NCBI RefSeq assembly: GCF_029892155.1
Contig: NZ_JARZAG010000014.1
Coordinates: forward strand, 124,001 to 188,000
From: Kitasatospora sp. GAS204B
GTDB lineage: Bacteria; Actinomycetota; Actinomycetes; Streptomycetales; Streptomycetaceae
Direction of reading: 5' to 3'
DNA length: 64,000 nt
A program made the position numbers and the translations under genes. The notes beneath the pieces were generated by a model. That model had not been told where the DNA came from. It saw only the letters and a program-made list of their open reading frames with translations, and searched no databases. Shown here piece by piece: positions 44,901 to 54,278 of this stretch. Positions within the stretch are counted from its first letter, which is position 1. Each line of letters starts with the position of its first letter.

Positions 44901-47900
44901 TCATTCGTGTAGCTCGCCCTCCTGGCGGGCGAGCTGCACTTCGGCGCTGACCTTTTTGAGGGTCAGATCGGGGAGAATCTCCGGGAGTCGGGAGGTGAAG
45001 TGCTGCTCCTGGCGGGGCTGCAGAAGGCGTGTGCCGATAGCGGAGAGCATCTCGAGCACCGCGAGGGAGTCGCCTCCCAGCTCCTGGAAGTGGCTGTGCG
45101 GGTACAGCGTGCGGTGATCGATGTCCAGGATCTGGGCCCAGATCCGTGCCACCTCGTCGATGACCGGCGGGCTTTGTGGCGCCGGGCCGTTCGGGTTCTG
45201 AGGGCTCGGCTCGTCCTCAAGCGGGTGCGACGGTGCGGGAAGCACGAAGGGGTCGGGCAGAGCGTGCAGGTCGGTCTTGCCTGCGATGGTGTTCGGCAGG
45301 TCGTCGACGGGTAGGACAGCCGTGGGTACCAGGTAGGGCGGCAGGTGCCGTGCGAGGTGGGCGCGTAGGGTGGCACCCAGGTCGCCGCTCGGGTTGCCGG
45401 CGGTGGGCACGACGTAGGCGCACAGGGCGGGAGCGCCGGTGCGCGGATGGGAGCGTACGGTCACGGCCGCGCGCAGCACGCCGGGGTGACGTTCGAGGGC
45501 GGTGACGACTTCGGCCGGTTCGATCCGGTGGCCCGCTATCTTGACCTGATCGTCGATGCGTCCGACGAATTCCAGTTCGCCGCTGGGCAGTCGGCGGGCG
45601 AGGTCGCCGGTGCGGTAGCTGCGTCGGCCGGCGGCGTCCTGGGGGAAGTGCTCGGTGTCGAGGTCGGGGCGGTGGAGGTAGCCGCGGGCCAGTTGCGGCC
45701 CGGATATCCAGAGTTCTCCCATCGCTCCCGGGCGTTCGGCGACCGGTCGGCCCTGGCGGTCCATCAGCTCGATCCGGACGTGGGGACTGGGGCGTCCGAT
45801 CGGGATGGCGGCGCCGCGCTCGCTGCCGTCCACGACGTGGGCCATGCACCCGACGGTGGCCTCGGTGGGGCCGTAACCGTTGATGATCCGGCAGTGGGGG
45901 CCGAAGCGATGGCGGGCCCGCTGGGCGGCGGTGCGGGTGAACTGTTCGCCGCCGACCAGGAGGGCGCGCAGGTGCCTCGGTTCCAGGTCGAGGCGCTCGA
46001 TGAGCTCCAGGTGGGTGGGGGTGATGGCGAGGGTGTCGGCCCGGTGGCGGTGCAGCAGGTCGTGCAGGGCGGCGCGGGTGGGTTCGCCGGGCATGAGCAG
46101 GCTTGTGGCGCCGGCGAGCATCGGGACGAACAGTGCGATGCAGGAGATGTCGAAGGAGAGGGAGGACAGGGACGCGAAGCGGGTGTCCTTCGTGACCCGG
46201 CACAGCTCGGCGGCCCAGCTGAGGAAGGAGGCCAGCGAGTGGTGCTCGATCTGGACGCCCTTGGGGGTGCCTGTTGAGCCGGAGGTGTGGATGACGTAGG
46301 CCAGGTGCGCCGGGTCGGGGTCGGGCAGTTCGAGTTCGGTCTGGGCGTGCGGGGTGTCCTCCACCGCCAGCAGCGGGCACGGGGTGCCGGGGGTGAGCGG
46401 TGCGATCAGCTGGCGCTGGGTCAGGCACAGGCGTGCGCCGCTGTCGTGCAGGATTTGGTGGATCCGGGCGGTGGGGTGGCGCGGGTCCAGCGGGACGTAG
46501 GCGGCTCCGGCTTTCAGGATGCCCCACAGCGCCGCGATCCCGTCGGGGGTGCGCTCGACGACCAGGCCTACGAGGTCCTGGGGCTGGACGCCGGTGCGTA
46601 GCAGCTTACGGGCGACGGCGTCCGATCGGCGGTTCAATTCGGTGTAGGTGACGACGCCCTCTGGCCCATCGAGGGCTGACGCGTGGGGGGTGCGGGCCGC
46701 CTGCTCGCGCAGCAGGCGGACCACGGTGGTGTGCCGGGGGGGTGGGCCTTTCGCGGTGATCGGGACCGGTGGCTGGCAGAGGGTCGCGGCGGTGGCCGGC
46801 GGGGCCATGTCGGGGGCCGGTGGGCGGGAGCAGGCGCTCGCTGCTGGGAAGGCGGCGAGGAGTGCGTCGAGCAGGCGCTCGGCTCTGCCGGCCAGCGGGG
46901 CCCTTCCTTGGATCCCGACCGTCAGCTCGGTGCCGGTGGGGGTCTCCACGATCACGCAGGACACCGGGACCAGAGGTGCGTGGACGGGCAGGGCGTAGAC
47001 CGAGGTGGCTCGGAAGCCGGCGCCGGTGTAGCGAGCGGGGTCGATGCGGCCCAGGTGGGAGACAACGGCTGACGCCAAGTGGCGCTCGCGGCGCTCGGCT
47101 GCGGCCCGGGCCCCCGCCAGCAGCAGGGCAGATGCCGGCAGCGGGAGCTTGGCGAGGGGGGTTTCGAAGCCCTCGGCCAGCTCCTGCTTCCCGGCCAAGG
47201 CGCGCAGCAACTGCCCTTGTGTGTCCTGCCAGTGCGCTCCGCGGGCCAGATCCAGGAAGACCGGCAGGCTGAGGTTGGCGGTGGAGGACAGCTCGCGGCG
47301 GTGGCGCCTGAGGTCGACCGGGACCATCACCCTGGCCGAAGGGGCCCCTGTGGCGTCGGCGACGGCCCTGGCCAGGCGGGCGGTGCAGGCGAGGTGATGG
47401 CCCGTCAGGGTGTGTCGGCGCCACAGGGCGGCGCGTGGTGCGCCCCGGCGGGCGGTGTCCGGGCCCGCGGCCAGCGGGGAGGGCTGGTCGAGCAGCAGGG
47501 TGGGGCGCTGGCCGGTCCGTCCGAGTTCGGCGAGCAGGGTGTGGTCGGTGTGCGTGCCGTGGGCCGGGCTCGGCGGCTGCCCACGCAGGGCCTGGAAAAC
47601 CGCCCCCGTCCAGGTCAGGGCGCCGTGTCCGTCCATCACCGCGTGCAGTGCCCTGAAGGCGAGCGTGCAGCGCTCTCCCGGGCCCGGCAGCAGGACGACT
47701 TCGCAGCTGGGGCCCGTGCGGGGGTCGAGGCCGTCCTGCAGTACCGCTGCGTGTGCGTGCAGGATGTCGGTGCTCGAGGCCGTCGGCATGATCCGCACCC
47801 GCGGGGGGCGCCCGCTGTCGTACCAGGTGCGGCCGTCGGTCACCAGGCGCGTGCCGGGGCAGGCGTCGGCCGCAGCGGCCACCGCCTCGCACAGAAGGCG

Positions 47901-48101
47901 GGGGTCGGGGATGCCCTCGCCTTCGACCAGCAGCTGCAGCACGAGCGGGGGGCCGAGCCGGCCTGCGGCCAGATAGAGCCGTTCGGTGGGCGCGACCGGG
48001 CGCTGGAAGTAGACGCTGCGCGGCCCGTGGGCCTGGGCGCCTCGATGGGGGCCGGCGGGTCCCTCGCCTACCTGACTGTCGTCGTTTTGACGTTCGGTCA
48101 C
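44901..48101 (-). CDS. lstE: NRPS with condensation-like, adenylation and carrier domains (LstE-like)
   Basis: The 1066-residue protein has an N-terminal condensation/acyltransferase-like domain (to about 440) with HAVMDG at 153-158 for HxxxDG. An adenylation domain follows (about 470-960) with YVIHTSGSTGTPKG, SFDISCIALF, NGYGPTEATVG and YRTGDLARR. A carrier domain ends in ELGGDSLAVLEM with attachment Ser near 1012. There is no thioesterase. This is the LstE layout in lipstatin biosynthesis, where an amino acid is loaded and esterified to the beta-hydroxyl of the lactone precursor. By eye the binding-pocket residues read roughly D-I-I-A-L-G-G-V-G, which fits no common code I know; alignment is uncertain. 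Confidence 0.82.
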   Translation of the reverse strand: MTERQNDDSQVGEGPAGPHRGAQAHGPRSVYFQRPVAPTERLYLAAGRLGPPLVLQLLVEGEGIPDPRLLCEAVAAAADACPGTRLVTDGRTWYDSGRPPRVRIMPTASSTDILHAHAAVLQDGLDPRTGPSCEVVLLPGPGERCTLAFRALHAVMDGHGALTWTGAVFQALRGQPPSPAHGTHTDHTLLAELGRTGQRPTLLLDQPSPLAAGPDTARRGAPRAALWRRHTLTGHHLACTARLARAVADATGAPSARVMVPVDLRRHRRELSSTANLSLPVFLDLARGAHWQDTQGQLLRALAGKQELAEGFETPLAKLPLPASALLLAGARAAAERRERHLASAVVSHLGRIDPARYTGAGFRATSVYALPVHAPLVPVSCVIVETPTGTELTVGIQGRAPLAGRAERLLDALLAAFPAASACSRPPAPDMAPPATAATLCQPPVPITAKGPPPRHTTVVRLLREQAARTPHASALDGPEGVVTYTELNRRSDAVARKLLRTGVQPQDLVGLVVERTPDGIAALWGILKAGAAYVPLDPRHPTARIHQILHDSGARLCLTQRQLIAPLTPGTPCPLLAVEDTPHAQTELELPDPDPAHLAYVIHTSGSTGTPKGVQIEHHSLASFLSWAAELCRVTKDTRFASLSSLSFDISCIALFVPMLAGATSLLMPGEPTRAALHDLLHRHRADTLAITPTHLELIERLDLEPRHLRALLVGGEQFTRTAAQRARHRFGPHCRIINGYGPTEATVGCMAHVVDGSERGAAIPIGRPSPHVRIELMDRQGRPVAERPGAMGELWISGPQLARGYLHRPDLDTEHFPQDAAGRRSYRTGDLARRLPSGELEFVGRIDDQVKIAGHRIEPAEVVTALERHPGVLRAAVTVRSHPRTGAPALCAYVVPTAGNPSGDLGATLRAHLARHLPPYLVPTAVLPVDDLPNTIAGKTDLHALPDPFVLPAPSHPLEDEPSPQNPNGPAPQSPPVIDEVARIWAQILDIDHRTLYPHSHFQELGGDSLAVLEMLSAIGTRLLQPRQEQHFTSRLPEILPDLTLKKVSAEVQLARQEGELHE

Positions 48102-48345
48102 CTGGATCCTTCCTTAACGAGTGGGGTGGCAGGGGCCCGGCTTCGTGCCGCGCTGCTGGACGGGCCGGTCAGTGTCTTCGCCCGGTGCCACGGCCCGCGG
48201 GCCGGACCTGGGGGCTCTTCGAGCCGAGGGACGGATCGGCGTGAGCAGGCAGGCCAGCCTCTACGGGTGGCCGGCGCGCCACCCGCAGGCACGCAATCGT
48301 CGTCGAGGATCGCTTCGGCGTCCGGGGTGTTCAGCGCACGGACGC

Positions 48346-49038
48346 CTACGGGATCCGGGCCAGGGCCGCCAGCACCTCTGGGAGGTACGGCGCCAGCGGA
48401 CCCAGGTCGGTGGCTCGGGCGAAGGCCGGATGGCCGCGGTAGCGGTCAAGTTCGCGCAAGGCGTGCAGGCCGTAGTAGCCCGGTTGGCGGCCGGCCGACG
48501 TGTCGGGGGCATCAGCTATGTCCCGCCCGGCCACGATCGCCGACAGGCTCGCCTCGAACAGGTGGTGGCACTGCTGCACCCCCCGCAGCACGACGTCGTG
48601 GTAACGGGCGTCGGGGGGCAGGGGGAAACGCTCCTCGGCCAGTACCCGGCCGGTGTCGATCCCACGGTCGACCTCGTGGAGGGTGGCTCCGTACTCGGGG
48701 TGGCCGTGGAGCAGCGCGAAGATGACGGCCACCGAGGGCAGTCCCCGGTGCTGCGGGAGCAGACCGTTGTGGATGTTGTAGATCCGCAGGCCCGAGTCCA
48801 CGAGCGCCGGCCCAAAGATCGTCCGGTTGTTGATGGACCACACGATGCCGTCCGTGCACCGCTCAACGATCCAGTGGGCCTGGGCATTGATGTCGGGGAC
48901 GTGCTGGCAAGCACCAGCAGCGGCTTCGCGGCCCGCGTCCTTGGGGTCGTCCGAGCAGACCATGTCGATACAGTGACCGTTGGTGAGGGCGAACTCCACG
49001 GCCCGACGCAGCAGGGCACCTCTTCCCACGAAGATCAT
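48346..49038 (-). CDS. lstF: formyltransferase (LstF-like)
   Basis: The frame opens at GTG 49056, but ATG 49038 has AGGT seven bases before it and begins the first beta strand (MIFVGRGALL), giving 230 residues. The core matches formyl-tetrahydrofolate-dependent formyltransferases: YNIHNGLLPQHRG with the catalytic Asn and His, and ATLHEVDRGIDTG with the catalytic Asp. In lipstatin-type pathways this enzyme adds the N-formyl group to the amino acid. It lies between the lstD-like and NRPS genes, with gaps of 226 and 244 bases, so it may have its own promoter or be co-transcribed. Confidence 0.82.
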   Translation of the reverse strand: MIFVGRGALLRRAVEFALTNGHCIDMVCSDDPKDAGREAAAGACQHVPDINAQAHWIVERCTDGIVWSINNRTIFGPALVDSGLRIYNIHNGLLPQHRGLPSVAVIFALLHGHPEYGATLHEVDRGIDTGRVLAEERFPLPPDARYHDVVLRGVQQCHHLFEASLSAIVAGRDIADAPDTSAGRQPGYYGLHALRELDRYRGHPAFARATDLGPLAPYLPEVLAALARIP

Positions 49039-49264
49039 GCCGGACCTGCGGGCCACGGGCGGACGGCGGCGTTGCTGTGTGCGCGGACCGAGGTGTCAGT
49101 CGCCGGTGCCCGTCCTCGCGGCCTGCCCAGAATGGGTCTTTGGCTCGGAGCCGCGAAGCTTCGGAGGGTTGGACGTGAGCCGTTGTCAGAGGATGTCAAC
49201 TGCAGGTGCCTTCCGTTCTCCTCGTGCCAGGCCTTCGGGGTGCCGTTTGCGTCCCGGGGGTGCC

Positions 49265-50311
49265 TCAACCCGGCTGCCGATAGGTGAGCGCCTCGACCCC
49301 ACCGATCGAGTCGACCCATTCCACGAGCCGGCGCAGGCCGCTCTCCTGGTCCGTTTCGGGGGTGTAGCCGAAGGCTTCGCGGGCCGCGGTGGTGTCGTAG
49401 GTGCTGGAGCGGGTGAGCAGGGCCACCGAGTAGCGGCTCAGGGGTGGAGCAGTGGTGGCGGCCAGCTTCGGTAGCCGCCACAGCATGTCCGCCGACCTGG
49501 CCAGTGCGTCTGTGACCTGCGGGTGGATGCGCCTGGTGGGCGGGGTGGCGTGGAACAGTGCGGCCAGGCGGGCCAGGAACGCCCACAGGTCGGTGCGCTC
49601 GCGGTCCGCCACGAAGAAGGCCCGGCCGCCGACGTTCGCTGCGGGTGCCTGGGCGGCGCGCAGGCAGGCGGATACGGCATTGTCACTGTGGCACAGCGAC
49701 ACGAGTACCTGCTTGCCGCCGGATAAATCGGGCAGCCGCCCGGCCCTCATGGCCGCCACCATCCGGGGCACGAATCCCCTGTAGTCGCGCGGTCCCCAGA
49801 TCCCCCGGGGCCGCAGCGCACAGGTGGTGAAGGCGAATTCGTCGGCAGCCAGAACCCGCTGTTCGGCGGCGGCCTTGGTCTCGGAGTAGAAGTTGAGCCA
49901 ACGGTCGGGGTAAGGAGTGCCCTCGTCGATGTCGAGCTGGTCGCCGCCCTTGACTCCCATCAGGGCGCTGGGACTGCTGACGAACACCAGGCGGCTCACC
50001 CGCGAGCGTCGGCAGGCGTCCAGTAGCCGCTCGGTACCGCTGACATTGGCCTCCCAGAACTGGGCGCGGGTGCCGATGTCGGAGACCCGGGCCGCGCTGT
50101 GGTGCACCACGTCGATGTCCCGGGTCGCCCGCAGCAGGGATTGGCTGTCGCCAAGGTCCCCGTAGACCAGGGACAGGCCAGCGACGGCGCGCAGTCCGGT
50201 GATGTCGCTGCCGACCCGTACCAGGGCCCGTACCTGGTGCCCCTCGCGGATGGCGCGGTCCACGAGGTGACCGCCGAGGAACCCGGTGGCGCCGGTCACC
50301 AGGATCCTCAT
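49265..50311 (-). CDS. lstD: 3beta-HSD-type NAD(P)-dependent reductase (LstD/OleD-like)
   Basis: A longer open frame starts at 50785, but ATG 50311 overlaps the OleC-type stop (ATGA) and begins the Rossmann fold (MRILVTGATGFLGGHL), giving 348 residues. The catalytic YxxxK is in FYSETKAAAEQ. Relatives reduce the ketone of 2-alkyl-3-oxoacids formed by OleA-type condensation to the 3-hydroxy acid, before beta-lactone formation. The gene sits directly after the OleC-type gene, as in the ole and lst operons. Codon 196 (49724-49726) is TTA, so this pathway step may depend on tRNA-Leu(UAA). Confidence 0.85.
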   Translation of the reverse strand: MRILVTGATGFLGGHLVDRAIREGHQVRALVRVGSDITGLRAVAGLSLVYGDLGDSQSLLRATRDIDVVHHSAARVSDIGTRAQFWEANVSGTERLLDACRRSRVSRLVFVSSPSALMGVKGGDQLDIDEGTPYPDRWLNFYSETKAAAEQRVLAADEFAFTTCALRPRGIWGPRDYRGFVPRMVAAMRAGRLPDLSGGKQVLVSLCHSDNAVSACLRAAQAPAANVGGRAFFVADRERTDLWAFLARLAALFHATPPTRRIHPQVTDALARSADMLWRLPKLAATTAPPLSRYSVALLTRSSTYDTTAAREAFGYTPETDQESGLRRLVEWVDSIGGVEALTYRQPG

Positions 50312-52272
50312 GCCACACCGTCCTTGGCGGTCGGTGACAGGGACCGCCACCAGGTGGCGCCATACAACATGGTGAGCGCGATCGTGGCCCCGGGCCGGCG
50401 GCCAGCCGCGCGCCCTCGTGGCAGGGCCACCGGTATTTGGGCCGCGTGCACCACCACACTCAGGAACGCATCGATCCACCACAGCACGGACAGCGGTATG
50501 GAGTCGACGGGGTGGACCGCGCCGAGCAGCAGGTAGGCCCAGCCTGCCAGCGGGATCGTCCGCAGCGCCCAGCGCCGACCCTGCGGCTGCAGCTGGCGCT
50601 GTGCCCAGCGGGCAAGCTCCTCCCGCCCGATCTTGGCGTTGTGGCGCACATCGACCGGGAAGGCGCGGTGGCGCAGGAACTCCCCCAGGCCCTGAGTGAC
50701 CGGGTTGGCCGCGGCCAGCGCGTGCAGTTCGTCCCGCACGCGCCGCCACTGGCGCCGGCCGACCCCCGGCTGGGTCTCCACGCACACCACCGGTCGCTGA
50801 CGGTCGGCCTCGCCGACGCCGACCAACGCGCTGCGCCGCACCAGGGGATGGGCGTTGAACACTCCCTCACAGCGCACCGTGTGCAGGTCACCTGCGCCGG
50901 TGCGCACCCGCTGGCTCTTGCGCCCGCAGAACCACAGCCGACCCATGGCGTCCAGGTAGCCCAAGTCCCCCGTGCGGTGCCATATCTTGGCCGGACCGCG
51001 GGGGCTGTCGTCGTGGATCTTGTGCAGGCGGTCCGCTGCGGGCGCGGCATGGTAGCGGCGGCTCACCGCCGGCCCTGCGACCGTGATCTCGCCGACCTGC
51101 CAGGCCGAGTGTGCTTGCACCTCCGCCATGGACGCCACCGGCAGATCGGTGACTGGGATGATCCGTACCTCGATACCCGCAAGAGGTCGGCCCACACAGG
51201 TGCCGTCTCCCAGCGCGCTCAGGTCCGCCGACTCATGGAGGATCTGCGCCGACTGCACGGAGGAGATCGGCAGCGCCTCGGTGGCACCGTAGGTCACGTG
51301 GACCGTGGCGCTGCTGTCCAACACGGCACTCAGCTTCGCCACCAGCTCGGCCGGTACGGGGGCGCCCCCAGACACTACGCAACGCAGTGCCGGCAGTTCG
51401 GCGTTGTGGCACTCCAGGTGCTCGGCCAGGACGCGCAGCAAGGCCGGTGAGGCGAACATGGTGGACACATCGAAGCGGGTCAGCGCCGCCACCAGCAGGC
51501 CGGGGTCCGCGTGCGCCACCTTGGCCGGTGCTACCGGCGCCAGGACCAGGGTGGATCCAAAAAGCAGATCCAGAATCCCGTACAGGGGCAGTGTCACCAG
51601 CGAGACCTCCTCGCGGTGACGCCCGTGGGCGGCCTGGATCTGACGGGCCATCGCGGTGGCCATCGCGTGGGTGTACTCCACGCCCTTGGCGGGTCCGGTA
51701 CTGCCGGTAGTGAAGCCGATCATCATCAGGTCGCTGCCGCGTATGGTGCGCGGCTGGTGCTCCTCGGCGGTACGCCGGCGAAGTCCCTCAAGGGTGTGGC
51801 CGCCCCAGAACCAGCGCCGGCCCAGCGTCACCGTGATCCGGATCGAGGCGAAGGTCCGCCATCCCAGGACCCGCACGGCGTGGGCGATCGGCGGGCCGAT
51901 GAAAGCCTCCGCGCCCACCGTTCGGTAGCAGTGCAGCATGCGCCGCACCCCCATCCCCGGGTCCACCACAACCGGCACCGCGCCAAGGCGGAACAGAGCG
52001 AAGGCGAGCGCGAACAGCTCGGGACCGGGGGCGGCCATCAGCACGGTCCGCATGCCCTTGGTGATGCCGATCGCGGCCAGCTCGTTCGCCAACTGCTCAA
52101 CCTGGGCCTGGAGTTCCTGGTAGGAGAGCTCCCGGTAGCGGACCTCGCCGCCGGCGATGCGGCCATCGGGTGAAATGATCGCGACCTTGCTCGGGAAGGC
52201 ATCGGCATTATGCGCCAATTGGTCGGCCAGCGAGTCCTGCGATTCGAGACGGTAGTGCGCCAGCGATGTCAC
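50308..52272 (-). CDS. lstC: OleC-type beta-lactone synthetase (LstC-like)
   Basis: GTG 52272 overlaps the stop of the upstream gene (GTGA), giving 654 residues; the longer frame to 52731 lies inside that gene. It is an adenylate-forming enzyme with GFTTGSTGPAKGVEYTH, TYGATEALP and HRTGDLGYLD, and the OleC hallmark RLGAVPVVVDPGMG near the N-terminus. OleC converts 2-alkyl-3-hydroxy acids to beta-lactones using ATP, and LstC has the corresponding place in lipstatin synthesis. The C-terminal 80 residues contain two hydrophobic helices (near WAYLLLGAVHPVDSIPLSVLWW), as in other OleC proteins. It is coupled on both sides. Confidence 0.87.
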   Translation of the reverse strand: MTSLAHYRLESQDSLADQLAHNADAFPSKVAIISPDGRIAGGEVRYRELSYQELQAQVEQLANELAAIGITKGMRTVLMAAPGPELFALAFALFRLGAVPVVVDPGMGVRRMLHCYRTVGAEAFIGPPIAHAVRVLGWRTFASIRITVTLGRRWFWGGHTLEGLRRRTAEEHQPRTIRGSDLMMIGFTTGSTGPAKGVEYTHAMATAMARQIQAAHGRHREEVSLVTLPLYGILDLLFGSTLVLAPVAPAKVAHADPGLLVAALTRFDVSTMFASPALLRVLAEHLECHNAELPALRCVVSGGAPVPAELVAKLSAVLDSSATVHVTYGATEALPISSVQSAQILHESADLSALGDGTCVGRPLAGIEVRIIPVTDLPVASMAEVQAHSAWQVGEITVAGPAVSRRYHAAPAADRLHKIHDDSPRGPAKIWHRTGDLGYLDAMGRLWFCGRKSQRVRTGAGDLHTVRCEGVFNAHPLVRRSALVGVGEADRQRPVVCVETQPGVGRRQWRRVRDELHALAAANPVTQGLGEFLRHRAFPVDVRHNAKIGREELARWAQRQLQPQGRRWALRTIPLAGWAYLLLGAVHPVDSIPLSVLWWIDAFLSVVVHAAQIPVALPRGRAAGRRPGATIALTMLYGATWWRSLSPTAKDGVA

Positions 52273-53213
52273 AGTGCGGTGTCTCCCGTTTCCAGCGGGG
52301 GCCGGTAGCTGGCGCATGCCGCGCTCAGCCCCGCCCCGGCGGTGACGAGCAGCAACTGCTCGGTGCCGGCGGGCAGGCCCGCCGCGGTAGCCTGCAGGTA
52401 GCCCAGGACCGGGCCCGCGGTATGCGCCTCGCCGGTGCCCTCCATCGAAGGACCAGGCGGGGCGGATGCAAGCACCTGGGCCGCGTCCAGATTCAGACAG
52501 GACGCCAACCGAGCGCCGAAGTCCGGCGCCGGGCGGCCGCAGAGGACCAGCGTCCGAGCCAGATCCAGGCCCTCGGCGCGGGCGTAGTCCGCGACAACCG
52601 AGGCGGTGAACTCGAGCAAGCGCTCCTCCCGGTCCGCATCCCGCACCACAGTGACCACCGCACGGCCGCCGGCCCCCATGGTCGCGGTCTCCAAATGGCC
52701 CGCAACCGCGGGATCCCCCTGCCGGCTCCACGTGCGCACCCGTCCGAATCCGCGGTCTGGTTGCGTGCCGCGTTCCAACAGCAGCGCGCCACCCAGATCC
52801 GCGTACGGGTACAACGGGTCATCGCCGGCACAACCGCCGGGGTGAACGTCCGCGGCCGTCACCAGAACCCGGTCGCAACTCGCGGTCTCCAGCAACGCCT
52901 GCGCCACCTGGACGGCGTTCAGCACACCACAGGCGCCGTTCATCAGATCGAAGGAGAACGCGGCAGGGCCGGGATTCGCAAGGTAGTCCAGGTTGATCCC
53001 CACCTCCTTCTGGATCAGCGCGGCCATGGCCGGCTCGAAGGTATTGGCCTCGCGATAGACGCCCACGTTGATCAGCGCGCCGACGGACTGCGGCGCCAGC
53101 CGTGCCGTGGCAAGGCAGTCGCGCGCAGCCAGCGCAGCCAGCCCTACCGCAGTGCACCCGCTCTGCCCAGCGGGAGGCAACACACCCGAGGCCGCCGTGA
53201 TGACAGTGGTCAC
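52269..53213 (-). CDS. lstB: KAS III-like partner subunit with incomplete active site (LstB-like)
   Basis: The 314-residue protein starts at GTG 53213, seven bases after a GGGGGT stretch and three bases after the LstA-like stop. It keeps the thiolase fold and the nucleophile position MNGACGV (Cys95) but lacks the His and Asn: the usual HQ region reads LCGRPAPDFG and the GN region GEAHTAG. It retains the EANTFEPAMAALIQKEVG block with Glu60, equivalent to the glutamate that OleA uses across the dimer interface. That fits a heterodimer in which this subunit supplies the glutamate to the complete partner, as proposed for LstA-LstB. It shows little similarity to ordinary FabH. Confidence 0.85.
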   Translation of the reverse strand: MTTVITAASGVLPPAGQSGCTAVGLAALAARDCLATARLAPQSVGALINVGVYREANTFEPAMAALIQKEVGINLDYLANPGPAAFSFDLMNGACGVLNAVQVAQALLETASCDRVLVTAADVHPGGCAGDDPLYPYADLGGALLLERGTQPDRGFGRVRTWSRQGDPAVAGHLETATMGAGGRAVVTVVRDADREERLLEFTASVVADYARAEGLDLARTLVLCGRPAPDFGARLASCLNLDAAQVLASAPPGPSMEGTGEAHTAGPVLGYLQATAAGLPAGTEQLLLVTAGAGLSAACASYRPPLETGDTAL

Positions 53214-53216
53214 AGG

Positions 53217-54278
53217 TCACACCCCCAGGGTGGAGATCGTCGCGGACAGAGCACCGGTCACCACGCCCGAGGCGGCAGGAACCAGCAGGAACTTGGCGCC
53301 CTGGCGAGCGCTGCCCGCCTTCAAATGCTGCTGAAGCGTCAGGAAATGCGCGGTCGAGGCAGTGTTGCCAGTCCACGCAACGACATTCAGGGAGGGCGGC
53401 ATCGCCACACCGAACTCCTCCTCCCCGGTAGCGTTGACGAACTCCACGAATCGGGTACCGACTTGATGCTGAATGATGTAGTCGAAGCCCTCATCCGCGA
53501 ACGTACGTCCCTGCTTGGCCAGCAGGTCCCCGTGAAAGCTCGGCCACAGCCGCAGGCGGTCCCTCGTATGCATCTGCTTGTTGTCCGTATAGAGAGCGAT
53601 GCCCTGGGTGCGGTCACTGGGCATCCCCATGCACAGATGCGCGTACTCCGCACACGTCATCAGGTCCACGTAGTGAATCCGATCGGCCTCGTCCACCGAC
53701 TCGTCCAGGATCACCGCCGCCGCCGAGTCGCCCACCGACAGCGAGGCAAACTGCGGGTCATAGGAATCGGTCAGCTCCACCGCGGCGGTCTCGGAAATCT
53801 TCGTGGCCTGCTCGCCACTGACCACCAGACCATTACGCACCACACCCGCGCGAATCATCCGGTCCAGCAGGTAGACGCCGGTCATCATCCCGGCACAGGC
53901 GTTGGACACGTCGAAGTGGATCGCAGCATCGGCACCCAGCTCCTGCGACAGCATCCGGGCGAAGGAGGGCTCGAACGTGAACCGGCCGCCGTCCTTGAAA
54001 CGGGTGATCGAGGCAGAGATGACCACATCCAACTCGGCTGCGGCATAACGAGAGTTGGCCAGGCACTCACGCGCCGCCTTCAGCGCCAGGCCATAGGAGT
54101 CCTCCCCCGCCTGCGGCGAAGGGTCGTAGACCCTTCGCTCGGCCACACCGGTGATCCGCTCCAGATCGACATCCGGGGTGCCGCTCACCCTCGCAAGGAG
54201 GTCCGCGGTCGACAACACCGTCGGTGGCAGATATGCCCCCAGCGCCTCGAACCGGCTACTACGCGTACTCGTCGTCAT
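53217..54278 (-). CDS. lstA: KAS III-like condensing enzyme with full triad (LstA-like)
   Basis: ATG 54278 follows GGAGAGG; the longer frame to 54362 has no such site. The 353-residue product has the complete Cys128 (SNACAGM), His271 (IIQHQVG) and Asn305 (WTGNTAS) triad, plus RFTFEPSFARML with a Glu. OleA-type enzymes join two fatty acyl-CoAs head to head without decarboxylation to give 2-alkyl-3-oxo acids. LstA with LstB does this for C14 and C8 chains in lipstatin synthesis. It is the first gene of the minus-strand cluster, and the 555-base gap upstream probably holds the cluster promoter. Confidence 0.88.
   Translation of the reverse strand: MTTSTRSSRFEALGAYLPPTVLSTADLLARVSGTPDVDLERITGVAERRVYDPSPQAGEDSYGLALKAARECLANSRYAAAELDVVISASITRFKDGGRFTFEPSFARMLSQELGADAAIHFDVSNACAGMMTGVYLLDRMIRAGVVRNGLVVSGEQATKISETAAVELTDSYDPQFASLSVGDSAAAVILDESVDEADRIHYVDLMTCAEYAHLCMGMPSDRTQGIALYTDNKQMHTRDRLRLWPSFHGDLLAKQGRTFADEGFDYIIQHQVGTRFVEFVNATGEEEFGVAMPPSLNVVAWTGNTASTAHFLTLQQHLKAGSARQGAKFLLVPAASGVVTGALSATISTLGV

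Noticed and set aside
45447..49287. Long plus-strand frames opposite the NRPS, formyltransferase and reductase genes
   Set aside because: The minus-strand frames contain full catalytic motifs; the plus-strand ones are shadows in high-GC DNA.
49265..54278. Olefin (oleABCD) pathway
   Set aside because: OleB (alpha/beta hydrolase, lactone decarboxylase) is missing, the KAS pair is heterodimeric, and NRPS plus formyltransferase follow, so a lipstatin-type product fits better.
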